A stretch of DNA of 64,000 nucleotides. It comes from Zingiber officinale. Lineage: Eukaryota > Streptophyta > Magnoliopsida > Zingiberales > Zingiberaceae. Shown here piece by piece: positions 55,542 through 64,000 of the stretch. The notes under the pieces were generated by a model that made no database searches, was not told the DNA's origin, and saw nothing but the letters and a program-made list of their open reading frames with translations. Each line of letters starts with the position of its first letter. Position 1 is the stretch's first letter. Made by a program: the position numbers and the translations under genes. The DNA lies in the NCBI RefSeq assembly GCF_018446385.1, contig NC_055994.1, positions 36,252,868 to 36,316,867 on the forward strand, given 5' to 3'.

Positions 55542-58500
55542 TGTGAAATACCGAAAATAGGCAAATATTGATAAGGGAATTTTCCAGAATTTTTGAAAAT
55601 TTTTCGGAGCTTGTACGGACGAGTTAATGGGGACAAAAATGGGGCCCGGAAAAGCCTGTTTAGGCTACCCAGTTTAAGCGAGGAAATGTTATTTTTATAT
55701 TTTCTTATCTTTTGTTTTTCTTTTTCTTATTTCTTCCTTTTTCTTCGCCGTTTCTTCTTCTCCGCGCGCGCCGCTTCCTCGCCCGAATCACTTGTGCCCT
55801 AACCGCAGAGGCGGTTTCATCTCCTCCTTCTACTTCTCCTCTTACTCTTCATTCTTCTGCCGACGCCACTTTCTTTCCTTCTCCCAACGCCGAGCAACGC
55901 CGAGCCTAGCATCTCCGCCGACGCCACCTCCCGATTTCCCCTTCCCTCCTCTGGTCTGACGAGACACGGCCGGCCTTCCTTCTGCCCTAGGGCCGGCTGC
56001 CACCACCACTGTGCCTGTCGTCACCGCCACTCCGACCCGACGTCGAGCCCTAGGTGCCGACGCCCTCCCGATCTCCTCACGCGCGCCACCGGCGACGGTC
56101 ATCTTATTCTTCTTCTTTCCGAGACACTGCTGAACCACCTCTGCCGGCCACAGGTCCGATCTAGCGCCGGCCAAACTCCTCTGGCCTAGTTTGTATTCGG
56201 TGCCACTACCGTCTCTCGACCTGAACCAGCACTATTGTCGCCTGTGCCCTAGCGCCGGCGGTCGAGTTCGTCTGTGCCCTAGAACCGATCTGCCCATCTC
56301 CGGCTACTCAGGTCAGTGACTCCACCTGAGTTTTATTTTCAGCAATTTCATGGGCTGTGAGGCTACAAATGAGTGTTTGGGTTTGGTTTCGGATAGGAGC
56401 AGGTAGTGCCGAGTTCTTCCTTTGTTCTAGCCTGAAGAAAAGGGTCGATTGGGGGTAAGTGGTTGGTATAATGGTTATGCATTAGTAACTGGATCTAATG
56501 TTTAGTTATTGCCGTATCGATGTTCTTTAGGGTATATTGTTTTGGAAATCCACAGCTCCAACCTCGCTCCAGTCAGGGCTATTGCTGTGGATCATCGGCA
56601 GACCATCCGGATTTGGGTGAGTCTTGATGCTATTTCATTTTTATAAAGGATGATCATGTGTAGATTTGAATTAGGTTATGTTTGAATTAAATTTAAAATA
56701 GAATATATGATTCATCATTTTTTAGATGCATGGGTAATTGGACTTAGGTTTTGGATTTTTAATCAAAGGGTGGATTGAGGATTAGGTAACTAATCCTAAT
56801 TGATCGTCAAATTTGTTTAGACAGGATGATGGTCATATGATTTGGGTTTTTCCCTAATTCAGGGTTAGAGATTTTTATTTAGCTATTTATGTGAATTATA
56901 GCTAAATAAAATATATTACATTGGTGGCACAGGACTTTGACGCGAGATGAGTATCTCGGAGTCAGATTTGGACCATTTTATCGGAGGCGGGTACTTTGAC
57001 TTATGTCTTTTGATATGCATAATAATGTGTTTAACATATAGCATGATTGTGTTTTCCATTTGTTTCGGTTGGTCACTACATAATCTATTACATGTTTGCT
57101 TGTTTACTCGTTATGCACTGCATGTTACTATTTACCTGATCATACATGCTTTAGGTAGTGACCCAATCATATGATACATTATGTTCAGGACCTAGGGTTT
57201 ATTTGATACCCTATCTGTTTGTGTACCTTCTATCTGATACATTGACTTGTGATACACCTTTTATTTATGTATGGATCTTGCTTTGCTATTCATGATATTG
57301 CCATGTTTAGTGTCATGCATCATCTAGCATGATTGCATGCTGTGCGATTGTCTACTCCATTATTGTGAGCGCATCGCCAGTTACATGTATCTGTACACAC
57401 TACCACTCATGGGTTAGTGGTATATCAGACAGGTGTGTGGCAGTTATGTTGTTTGGCTCCGTTGGTCTGGTGACTCAGCGTGGTAGCCGGCAGACAGTTC
57501 TGCTCTGTTTGGCTCCATTGGTTTAGTGTAGCAGCGTTGTAGTCGGCAGGCAATTGGACTTTGTTTGGCTCCGTTGGTCCGCTCATGGGTAGTGTGACTC
57601 AGCGTGGTAGCCGGCAGAGAGTCCTTCCCGTCATCGTGTACCGGGAGATGAGAGCATTGCTCTCCCCCATTTATTATTTCGAGGTAGGAGTATGTGAGTA
57701 CTCCGACAGCATCCCGTCCACTCAGTCACTCATCAGGGGCAGTGATGTCAGAGTGCACAGTTGTCATAGCTCTACCCACTCAGACTCACCATTGTGTGTG
57801 AGATGGCTGACTGGCGTCAGGGGTGACCATGTCATTGGCATCATATGCATGATGCATTTATTGTTTGTGTTTGCTGCATTTACTTGCTGCATTTATATGA
57901 ATGCATATGATTGACATGCATACAGGATTATGACACCCTTGGTTTGACGACCCTGTTACCTTTTTACCTTGATCCTGGTTAGTACAGTTTTCTCCTGTTT
58001 TTGTTTCAGTTGCATTTATCCTTCTCGTATTCAGGAGACTGTATGCATGATTAGTGTTGTCTGTTATTTACTTTATTTTGCATATCAGTTGTACCTGCTG
58101 AGTGTTGGACTCACCCCGCCTCCATTGTTGTTATATTTTCAGGTTGAGGTTCCAGTCGCTAGTCCCCATCTGCACGTAGTGCTAGTCCGCTGCTAGTCTT
58201 GAGTTGTTATTTTATCTTAGTTTCTCTATCAGACTTTGTTTATAGTCTTGTATTGTTTTACTTATGGATATTGTATGGATTCTTATCGTTTGATGGATTT
58301 ATTTGGTATGATTTGGATTTATTCTACTACATGCCTGCCTGGACGGCAGAAGAGGTGAGTTCATCGGATTTGAGCTTTACGAGTGTAGTTGAGTAGGATT
58401 GATTTTGAGTCATGGTATTACTGCTTTGGTTTGCTTATATTTATATAAACTGCGTGGTGATGGTTTATTTACATGTTATTATTCCATCCGCATGTGGCTG

Positions 58501-58591
58501 AGGTTTATGAGGATGTAGAAAAGTTTCAGATTGTCCGCCGTACAGGGGAGATGCTGCCGAAATTTTCTCGGTCAGGGACTCCTCCGGGGCA
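55542..58591 (+). mobile_element. Solo LTR of G1 family in the CACTA
   Basis: Starts TGTGAAATACCGAAAATAGG like the G1 LTR at 21582 and follows it to the GGGAGATGCTG ... TCCGGGGC end. The last seven bases of the G1 LTR are missing and no 5-bp duplication is visible (GGAAA left, AAACT right), so the right junction has probably been altered. GC-rich leader at 55750-56330 with open frames on both strands; intron-like signals GTGAGT (56617) and TATATTTTCAG (ends 58142). Confidence 0.85.
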
Positions 58592-58796
58592 AAACTGTTG
58601 TCTTTTTATTTTCTCAGTCATTGTCTTTTCATTCAAAGATAACGGTTTAAAACCGTTGCAAAACTGTTGTCTTTTTATTCAAAGACAACGGTTTATAACT
58701 GTTGTCGTAGCCCCCCACTTTTAACAACACTGTCAATTACAATGGTTTTAAAGGGCCTACGACAATGGTTTTTAACTGTTGTCTTTTAATGTTTTT
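58592..58796. repeat. CACTA right subterminal repeats
   Basis: Words of ACAACGGTTT and AAACTGTTGTC in both orientations, including a direct repeat of AAAACTGTTGTCTTTTTATT (58591 and 58661). They lead to the terminus TTTTTGTTGTAGTG. Confidence 0.8.
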
Positions 58797-58805
58797 GTTG
58801 TAGTG

Positions 58806-60126
58806 TACCCCATATCCGAATATGTTTCAAACTAGGCTTACACCCATTCTATAATTCTGTGGGAGTAAAGGGTACTGACTTAGACGGTACCAAGTTTAGA
58901 ATGTGCACTATCGTTTCCAAGGCATATCCCCAAAACAAACTTGGTAATTCTGAATAACTCATCATTATCTAACCATTTCCATAAGAGTCATATTCCTTTG
59001 TTCTACTACACCATTCTATTAAGGTGTACCAGGTGTAGACAGTTGGGATTGAATCTCGACCTCTGATAAGTAATTCCTAAACTCTCCCAAGTGGTACTCG
59101 CCACCACGATCGAACCATAGTGTCTTGATATTTTTACCATGACGTTTCTCCACATCAGCCTTGTACTCTTTGAACTTATCAAAGCACTCAGACTTACGCG
59201 CATCAAGTAAATGTACCCGTATCTCGAATAGTTATCATAAAAGAGACAAAATATTCGAAACCACCTCTTGTCTGGATAGTCATAGGTCCACACAAATCAG
59301 AATGAACCAATTCCAACACATCTTTGGCTCTATACCCCTTGGTCTTAATAGGTCTCTTGGTCATTTTTCCTTCCAAGTAAGATTCGCAGGTTGGAAAGTT
59401 TTTCACCACTAATGAACCCAAAAGTCCATCGACTATTAGCCTTTGAATCTCACTCAAGTTAATATGACCTAGCCTTAGATGCCAAAGATATGTGTGGTTT
59501 ATTTTCGAAGGATGCTTTCTCTTATTAGAATTACAAGATGTGTTATTAATTTCCAATTGTTGCATCGTATGAGTTGTTGGATTTAGAATATACAAATTGC
59601 CAACCAATGTACCAGAACAGATAACTACTCTATTTTTCTTGACAACCACTTTGTCATCAAAAGAAACAGAATATCCATCCTCAAATAATTTAGAAACTGA
59701 AATCAAATTCTTTCTAAAACTTGGTATATAAAGGTAATTTCTCAAAATCAATATTTTATTCCAATCAAAGGATAAATAAATATCTCCCACTGCAACAGCC
59801 ACCACTTTCGTAGCATTGCCCATGTAAACGATGATTTCCCCTTCATATAATCGTCGGATTTCCTAGAACCCCTACAATGAATTGCAGACATGATCAGTGG
59901 CTCCCGTATCTACACACCAGGTGCTAGTAGATAACACCAGTAAACATGTTTCAACAACTAATGAATAAGATACACCTTTATTGTTCTCATTTTTGAGAGG
60001 ACAGTCCACCTTAGTGTCCAAGTTTTGTTTCCAATCATTATAATTGGGACTAGTAAATCTATTCTCTAATATAACAGCAGGAGGTTTAAAGGCCATTTGA
60101 AATCCTAAGAATCATAAAATATTTGA
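58806..60126 (-). pseudogene. Copia B 5' part: gag remnant, protease, integrase
   Basis: Read leftwards from 60096. ATG, MAFKPPAVILENRF (gag N-terminus), then after WKQNLD a jump to DCPLKNENN (end of zinc knuckle), so nearly all gag is deleted. Protease WCVDTGATDHV and MGNATKVVAVAVGDIYLSF follow (59823). GAG-pre-IN with HLRLGHINLSEI and CESYLEG (again Tyr for the second Cys) is next, then ELVHSDLCGPM and the first integrase Asp. A frameshift near 59215 and further integrase to the CACTA site at 58805 complete it. The 206-codon frame 59203-59823 is the longest intact piece. Confidence 0.88.
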
Positions 60127-60445
60127 GTTGGTGCAGCGGAGACCGACAAGAGGGGGGTGAATTGCCTGCAATAAAAACTAAACCCTCCTCAAGGCTTTCA
60201 ACTCAAATAATAAGCAACTATATTAAGAATTAAAATAAGCAGAGAAATAGACACACAAATTTTAACCTGGTTACAACCAAGAGGGTTGTTAATCCAGGAC
60301 GATGAAAAGCGCAGTAAAAGAGCTCCTTCTCTGAAGGCGAAGAAGCCTTTTACACTTTGTAAGCACAGAAGTTGCAGAAGAAGAATTACAGAGTTGGTTT
60401 TTCGTTCACTGTTTTCGATATCACTAAGAGCTACCCGAGACCCTC

Positions 60446-60453
60446 TTTATATA
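60446..60453 (-). promoter_or_regulatory. TATA box of gag-only element (3' LTR)
   Basis: TATATAAA on the minus strand, between CCCC and GAGGGTCTC; same in the 5' LTR at 63624. Confidence 0.6.
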
Positions 60454-60504
60454 GGGGCTCTCGAGCTTATCAGTTCACCTGATTCTTCGGGATCAAGTTT
60501 GACT

Positions 60505-60852
60505 CGAGAGGGATCGGTCGACCGATCCCCAGGTTCGGTCGACCGAACCTGCTATACCTGCCTAGCTTCGCATCCAGGTGCAGTCTTTGTGGATCGAGCT
60601 TGGGTTCGGTCGATTGATCCTTTTGTTCGATCGACCGATCTGCCAACGGTCTTCTGCTGAGTTGGCCCGATCAGATTGCTCGACTTGGTCTCTGGATAGA
60701 CTTCGGTTCGGTCGACCGATCAGAAGGTTCAATCAACCGATCAGCTCCCCAACGGTTGGCTGCTTGACGTGGCTTCTGACGTGTCACCAACAGCTGGCTT
60801 CGGATACAGAGGGGTTCGGTCGACCGATCAAGGGGTTCGGTCGACCGAACCA
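60505..60852. repeat. GGTTCGGTCGACCGATC palindrome array (3' LTR)
   Basis: Eight copies of TTCGGTCGACCGAt/a in four close pairs (about 60510, 60603, 60704, 60812), each pair spaced 20-25 bp centre to centre. Lies upstream of the TATA box in the element's own orientation. Confidence 0.85.
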
Positions 60853-61219
60853 TTGACAAGTCAACTTCCAGTTGACTTGTTCTGGTTCGGCTCCTTGGAT
60901 GATTGCGGCCTACCGGAATAGGGCTCACCCGAACCCAATTCCCGGCCTTCTCCTCGAGCAGGCTTCCTCCCCGGCTTTACGTCCCTCGAACGTCGTGCAC
61001 GTTCTTCTCGCCCACCGGGTGTACTCTTCCGCAGCTCTCCCGTCCTTCGGACGCACCGAGCCCGTCGGCTCACTTCCCGTGCCGTCCTTCTCGCCAGCTG
61101 CGTCTTCCGCTCGACTTCCTGTTCTCCTAAGTTCCTGCACACTCAGACACAAGGATCAGACAAAACGCAGGACCTAACCAACTTGATTGATCACATCAAA
61201 ACTACCACGGGATTCAACA

Positions 61220-61236
61220 ATCTCCCCCTTTTTGAT
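61220..61236 (-). other. Polypurine tract of gag-only element
   Basis: CAAAAAGGGGGAGATT on the minus strand directly before the LTR start. Confidence 0.85.
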
Positions 61237-61663
61237 GTGCATCAACCAAGTTCAAGTTAGGGGTAAACCAAACAAATAGTAATTTAAAGAAAATTACTAA
61301 ACTAACAATTCAGGCAAAAATTTATAATTTGAACTAAATTACAACATTAAAATAGATAAAAAAAAATTAAATTGCCCTCAACTGAACTTATCTTTTATTC
61401 TCCCCCTTTGATCACAGCAAAAACGGGGACAAAAAGATTTTCAATGAAAATTTCCTAAGTGTTCAACATCCAAGAAAAAAAAATTTTCAACATTAAACAT
61501 TTTCTAAGTGTCAAAATGTTTTTCAAAATGCAACTAAAAATTTTCTAAGTTAAAAAAAAATTCTAAACAAATTTCTAAGTCCCAAATACTTTTTTTAAGC
61601 ACTATTCAATTTTATTTCAATGCTTTTATCAAAACGTTAATTAAACAGTTCTTTTCTAAATTT
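61237..61663 (-). other. Noncoding 3' part of the gag-only element
   Basis: A-rich on +, T-rich on the sense strand, with repeated ttttctaagt words (61440-61600). No protein motif. Confidence 0.6.
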
Positions 61664-61734
61664 TGCTTCCAGGTAGTGGCGAGGCACTAGGCCTTCTTGG
61701 TTATTGGAGCAACAACCACTTTCTAGTCAAAGCC
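61664..61734 (-). other. Foldable module, copy 6 (gag-only element)
   Basis: The counterpart of the Copia LTR module, here in the 3' untranslated part, about 55 bp after the coding frame ends. Sense strand: GGCTTTGACTAG ... CCTGGAAGC. The inner hairpin is GGTT/AACC where LTR copy 2 has GGAT/ATCC. The enclosing helix AGTGG/CCACT is complete. Flanks TTAATTAAACA and TGTTTAATT pair. Confidence 0.5.
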
Positions 61735-61789
61735 GCATTAGGAAAATCAATGTTTAATTTTCTCTTTTGAAGCCTTTAATTTTAAAGGA

Positions 61790-62227
61790 TTAATTAAGTA
61801 TGGATTTTGGAACCCAATAGAGGTTCCTTCCTACTGGATTAGTCAGATACTTAGGGGGTATATAGTTTCTTGGTACTTTTCTAAGTTGACCCTGATAGTT
61901 TCTAATGTACCAATTTAATTTTCCATAAATCCTAATTTTTGAACTTGGAAATTTCTTTAAGCATGCATCACTTTTCAATTTTTCAATTTTATTTTTTAAT
62001 TTTGTATTTTCTAATTGTAAAATCTCATTTTCCAAATTTAAATTTTCCAAACTTATTTTTAAATTGGCAATTTCTTTTTCTGATTTGAATAGATCTTTAG
62101 ACAAAGCTTTAATAAACTCAAAAGACTGTTTAGGGTTTAGGGCACGTACCTTACTTACCTGTTTGTCGGTAGCTCCCCCTTCATCGCAGCTTTCCTCTTC
62201 TGTCTCTCCCCCTTGATCAATGCTCAT
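61790..62227 (-). CDS. Coiled-coil frame following Gag in the gag-only element
   Basis: 145 codons from ATG 62227, immediately after the Gag stop TAG (62228-62230) and in the same frame. N-terminal acidic stretch (GGETEEESCDEGG), then a long Leu/Lys/Glu/Asn heptad region (about residues 45-90) predicted by eye to be a coiled coil. A conserved tail follows (KLNWYIRNYQGQLRK, NYIPPKYLTNPVGRNLYWVPK). The same tail is present in the decayed relative at 26247, so it is a regular part of this element type. Function unknown; possibly a Gag extension for multimerisation reached by readthrough or separated by a single CAG-to-TAG change. No signal peptide or membrane segment. Confidence 0.7.
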   Translation of the reverse strand: MSIDQGGETEEESCDEGGATDKQVSKVRALNPKQSFEFIKALSKDLFKSEKEIANLKISLENLNLENEILQLENTKLKNKIEKLKSDACLKKFPSSKIRIYGKLNWYIRNYQGQLRKVPRNYIPPKYLTNPVGRNLYWVPKSILN

Positions 62228-63238
62228 CTATGAGTCTGAGTTATCTTCAAAGAGGTGGTTGGCCACCAATGCTAGTCCCGAGAATTCTTCGACTTCTGAC
62301 TCGGAGGATGAAGAGTCGTCCCATGTCGCCTTCAAATTTTTGTGCTTGGAGGAATTTGGTTTCTTGTAATTGGTCTTTGTCTTCTCCTTTTGTTTGCACT
62401 TCAATTTTGGGCAGTCCTCCTTGATGTGCCCTTCTTCGTTGCAATTGTAGCAACGGATTGTCCTTCTCTTTTGACGATGTTTACTTGACTGCGATCTAAA
62501 TTGGTTAGATTTAAAAAACTTGTTAAATCGTTTTACCATTAACGCAGCTTCGTTTTCGTCAATTGTCGCTTCGAAGTCGGGATCGTCCTTTTCAGCTCGT
62601 AGGGCAATGTTGAGGTTCGACTTTTCTACTTGATTTTCTGTAATTCGAGATTCGTGAAGTTCGAAAGTTGAAAACAAATTTTCTAAACTACTTACCTCAA
62701 GATCCTTAGAGATGTAGTACGCATCTACTAAGGATGCACATTCTGGAGTCCTCGGGAAGGCGTTGAGCACGTATTGGATGGAATCCCGGTTCGTTACTTC
62801 TTCTCCAAGGTTGGTTAGTTGCGTGATCAGTTCTTTGATCCTTACTTGGAGCTGCGTTACCTTCTCGCCTTGGTTCATCTGGAGGTTCGTCAACTGGTTC
62901 CGGAGGATGTCGCGCCTAGCTAGCTTCGCTTCGGATGTACCCTCGTGAAGCTCCAGGAATTTCTTCCAGAGATCTTTCGCGGAGTCGTAACTTCCGATCC
63001 GGCTTACCTCCTGAGGTGGCAGAACACTGAGGAGGTGGAATTCCACTTTTCCGTTGGCAACGAAGTCGGCTTGCTCCTTCTTGCTCCACGTGTTTTCTTC
63101 TTTGTCTTTAGGATCTGCAAAACCATATTTCATAGTAATTAAAATATCAAAATATGTTTTAAAGAATACCTCCATTTTTCGCTTCCATGTAGCGAAATCT
63201 CCGTCGAACTTCGGGGGATAGATGTTTGCGCCGGCCAT
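62228..63238 (-). CDS. Gag of the gag-only element
   Basis: 336 codons from ATG 63238, fully open. N-terminal YPPKFDGDFATWKRKMEVFF is the DUF4219-like start of Copia Gag. Residues 55-200 form the UBN2 capsid helices (AKDLWKKFLELHEGTSEAK, LTNLGEEVTNRD, YVLNAFPRT). The zinc knuckle is C263-x2-C266-x4-H271-x4-C276 in a basic stretch, followed by an acidic Ser-rich tail. It would package element RNA in particles while borrowing enzymes from an autonomous Copia. The start is favoured because upstream (63239-63289) there is only leader to the primer site. By far the best preserved Gag here, so selection or activity was recent. Confidence 0.9.
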   Translation of the reverse strand: MAGANIYPPKFDGDFATWKRKMEVFFKTYFDILITMKYGFADPKDKEENTWSKKEQADFVANGKVEFHLLSVLPPQEVSRIGSYDSAKDLWKKFLELHEGTSEAKLARRDILRNQLTNLQMNQGEKVTQLQVRIKELITQLTNLGEEVTNRDSIQYVLNAFPRTPECASLVDAYYISKDLEVSSLENLFSTFELHESRITENQVEKSNLNIALRAEKDDPDFEATIDENEAALMVKRFNKFFKSNQFRSQSSKHRQKRRTIRCYNCNEEGHIKEDCPKLKCKQKEKTKTNYKKPNSSKHKNLKATWDDSSSSESEVEEFSGLALVANHLFEDNSDS

Positions 63239-63289
63239 TGTTCTGATCTTTGTGCTTCAGATGGCGGTTAGTCCCTGTGAGGCTGTTGG

Positions 63290-63301
63290 GCTCTGATACC
63301 A
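63290..63301 (-). other. Primer binding site of gag-only element
   Basis: TGGTATCAGAGC on the minus strand, two bases from the LTR edge, about 52 bp from the Gag start codon. Confidence 0.85.
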
Positions 63302-63303
63302 CT

Positions 63304-64000
63304 TATTGGTGCAGCGGAGACCAGTAAGAGGGGGGTGAATTGCCTGCAATAAAAACTAAACCCTCCTCAAGGCTTTCAACTCAAATAATAAGAAACTATA
63401 TTAAGAATCAAAATAAGCAGAGAAATAGACACACAAATTTTAACTTGGTTACAACCAAGAGGGTTGTTAATCCAGGACGATGAAAAGCGCAGTAAGAGAG
63501 CTCCTTCTCTGAAGGCGGAGAAGCCTTTTACACTTTGTAAGCACATAAGTTGCAGAAGAAGAATTACATAGTTGGTTTTTCGTTCATTGTTTTCGATATC
63601 ACTAAAAGCTACCCGAGACCCTCTTTATATAGGGGTTCTCGAGCTTATCAGTTCACCTGATCCTTCGGGATCAAGTTTGACTCAAGAGGGATCGGTCGAC
63701 CGATCCCCAGGTTCGGTTGACCGAACCTGATGTACTTGCCCAGGTTCGCATCCAGGTGCAGTCTCTGTGGATCGAGCTTGGGTTCGGTCGACCGATCCTT
63801 TTGTTCGGTCGAACGATCTGCCAACGGTCTTCTGCTGAGTTGGCCCAATCAGATTGCTCGACTTGGTCTCTGGATAGACTTCGGTTCGGTCGACCGATCA
63901 GAAGGTTCGGTCGACCAATCAGCTCCCCAACGGTTGGCTGCTTGACGTGGCTTCTGACGTGTCACCAACAGCTGGCTTCGGATACAGAGGGGTTCGGTCG
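63304..64000 (-). mobile_element. 5' LTR of gag-only element, incomplete
   Basis: Matches 60127-60822 of the 3' LTR; the rest lies beyond the window. TATATAAA at 63624-63631. The palindrome array resumes at 63688. Confidence 0.88.

Larger units (their letters stand above)
51397..58805. mobile_element. Non-autonomous CACTA (En/Spm) transposon with captured gene pieces
   Basis: Left terminus CACTACAAGAAAAT; right terminus, reversed, CACTACAACAAAAA. Flanked by a 3-bp target duplication TAC (51394-51396 and 58806-58808), the length usual for CACTA elements. Removing it restores the integrase reading of Copia B (compare Copia A near 4400). Both ends carry subterminal inverted ACAACGG/CCGTTGT repeats, presumed transposase sites. 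No transposase gene is seen. The interior (52127-55541) holds exons and introns of four host genes, all on +, and a 3.05-kb Gypsy solo LTR fills 55542-58591. Without that LTR it is about 4.36 kb. Confidence 0.93.
60127..61219 (-). mobile_element. 3' LTR of gag-only element
   Basis: About 1.09 kb. On + it begins GTTGGTGCAGCGG and ends GGGATTCAACA. Contains a promoter (60446), a palindrome array (60505-60852) and a GC-rich segment (60900-61150) that gives frames up to 101 codons on both strands without recognisable content. Confidence 0.85.
60127..64000 (-). mobile_element. Gag-only LTR retrotransposon (TR-GAG type), runs off the window
   Basis: 3' LTR (60127-61219), polypurine tract, a 2.07-kb internal region, Met-type primer site and 5' LTR (63304 onward). 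The internal region encodes only Gag and an adjoining coiled-coil frame; protease, RT, RNase H and integrase are all absent, with no scar. Structure matches plant TR-GAG elements, which depend on proteins of others. The LTRs differ at roughly 14 of the first 390 positions by eye. It sits in the leader of Copia B, so it is younger than that element. Confidence 0.87.

Noticed and set aside
55842..56174. Open frame of 110 codons rich in Arg/Gly/Ala on the minus strand
   Set aside because: Lies in the GC-rich part of a solo LTR, overlaps frames on the other strand and has no motif.
55537..58596. A 5-bp target duplication for the solo LTR in the CACTA
   Set aside because: GGAAA on the left does not match AAACT on the right, and the last bases of the LTR are missing; not claimed.

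Overview
The window is nuclear DNA of a flowering plant, made almost entirely of nested transposable elements. I see no intact host gene, tRNA or rRNA gene. The plant assignment rests on Ty1-copia and Ty3-gypsy LTR retrotransposons with plant-type primer sites (Met and Asp tRNA), a CACTA DNA transposon with the CACTACAA terminus, and intron-containing scraps of plant acetyl-CoA synthetase, NSF, WAV2/BEM46 and ARGONAUTE genes inside that transposon. The species cannot be named from the sequence.

Layout. 1-7302: a + strand Copia element (Copia A) with broken gag, protease, integrase and RNase H, no reverse transcriptase, and its 3' LTR; a related solo LTR (832-3400) sits in it with a perfect 5-bp target duplication. 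7303-10220: LTR, Asp-tRNA primer site and partial gag of a minus-strand Tat/Athila-like Gypsy element. 10221-11576: minus-strand Copia gag, primer site and LTR scrap. 11577-16020: 3' LTR and 3' part of pol of a minus-strand Copia (Copia C) of the same family as Copia A. 16021-24780: a Gypsy element (G1) with truncated 5' LTR, ruined pol and full 3' LTR. 24781-28560: scraps of a Copia-type LTR, a Tat-type LTR and a decayed gag-only element.

28561-60126 is a second minus-strand Copia (Copia B), stretched by insertions: a 4.06-kb Gypsy solo LTR (31225-35288), a nearly complete Gypsy element G2 (35411-50055) and a CACTA transposon (51397-58805). G2 itself holds a Copia solo LTR (42425-44839) and a Gypsy solo LTR (47144-49700). 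The CACTA holds a G1-family solo LTR (55542-58591). At the right edge (60127-64000) is a gag-only, terminal-repeat element (TR-GAG type) whose two reading frames are the best preserved in the window.

Function. Every pol region is broken by stops, frameshifts or deletions, so no autonomous element is present. The material of most interest is (1) a tRNA-sized (about 75 nt) foldable module found in all five Copia LTRs and in the 3' untranslated part of the gag-only element; (2) two other sets of hairpins in the Copia LTRs with compensatory substitutions; (3) the CACTA carrying pieces of four host genes in one orientation; (4) intron-like signals enclosed within the LTRs of the Gypsy families; and (5) dense palindrome arrays in LTRs of unrelated families. 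All assignments were made by eye; no database search was run.
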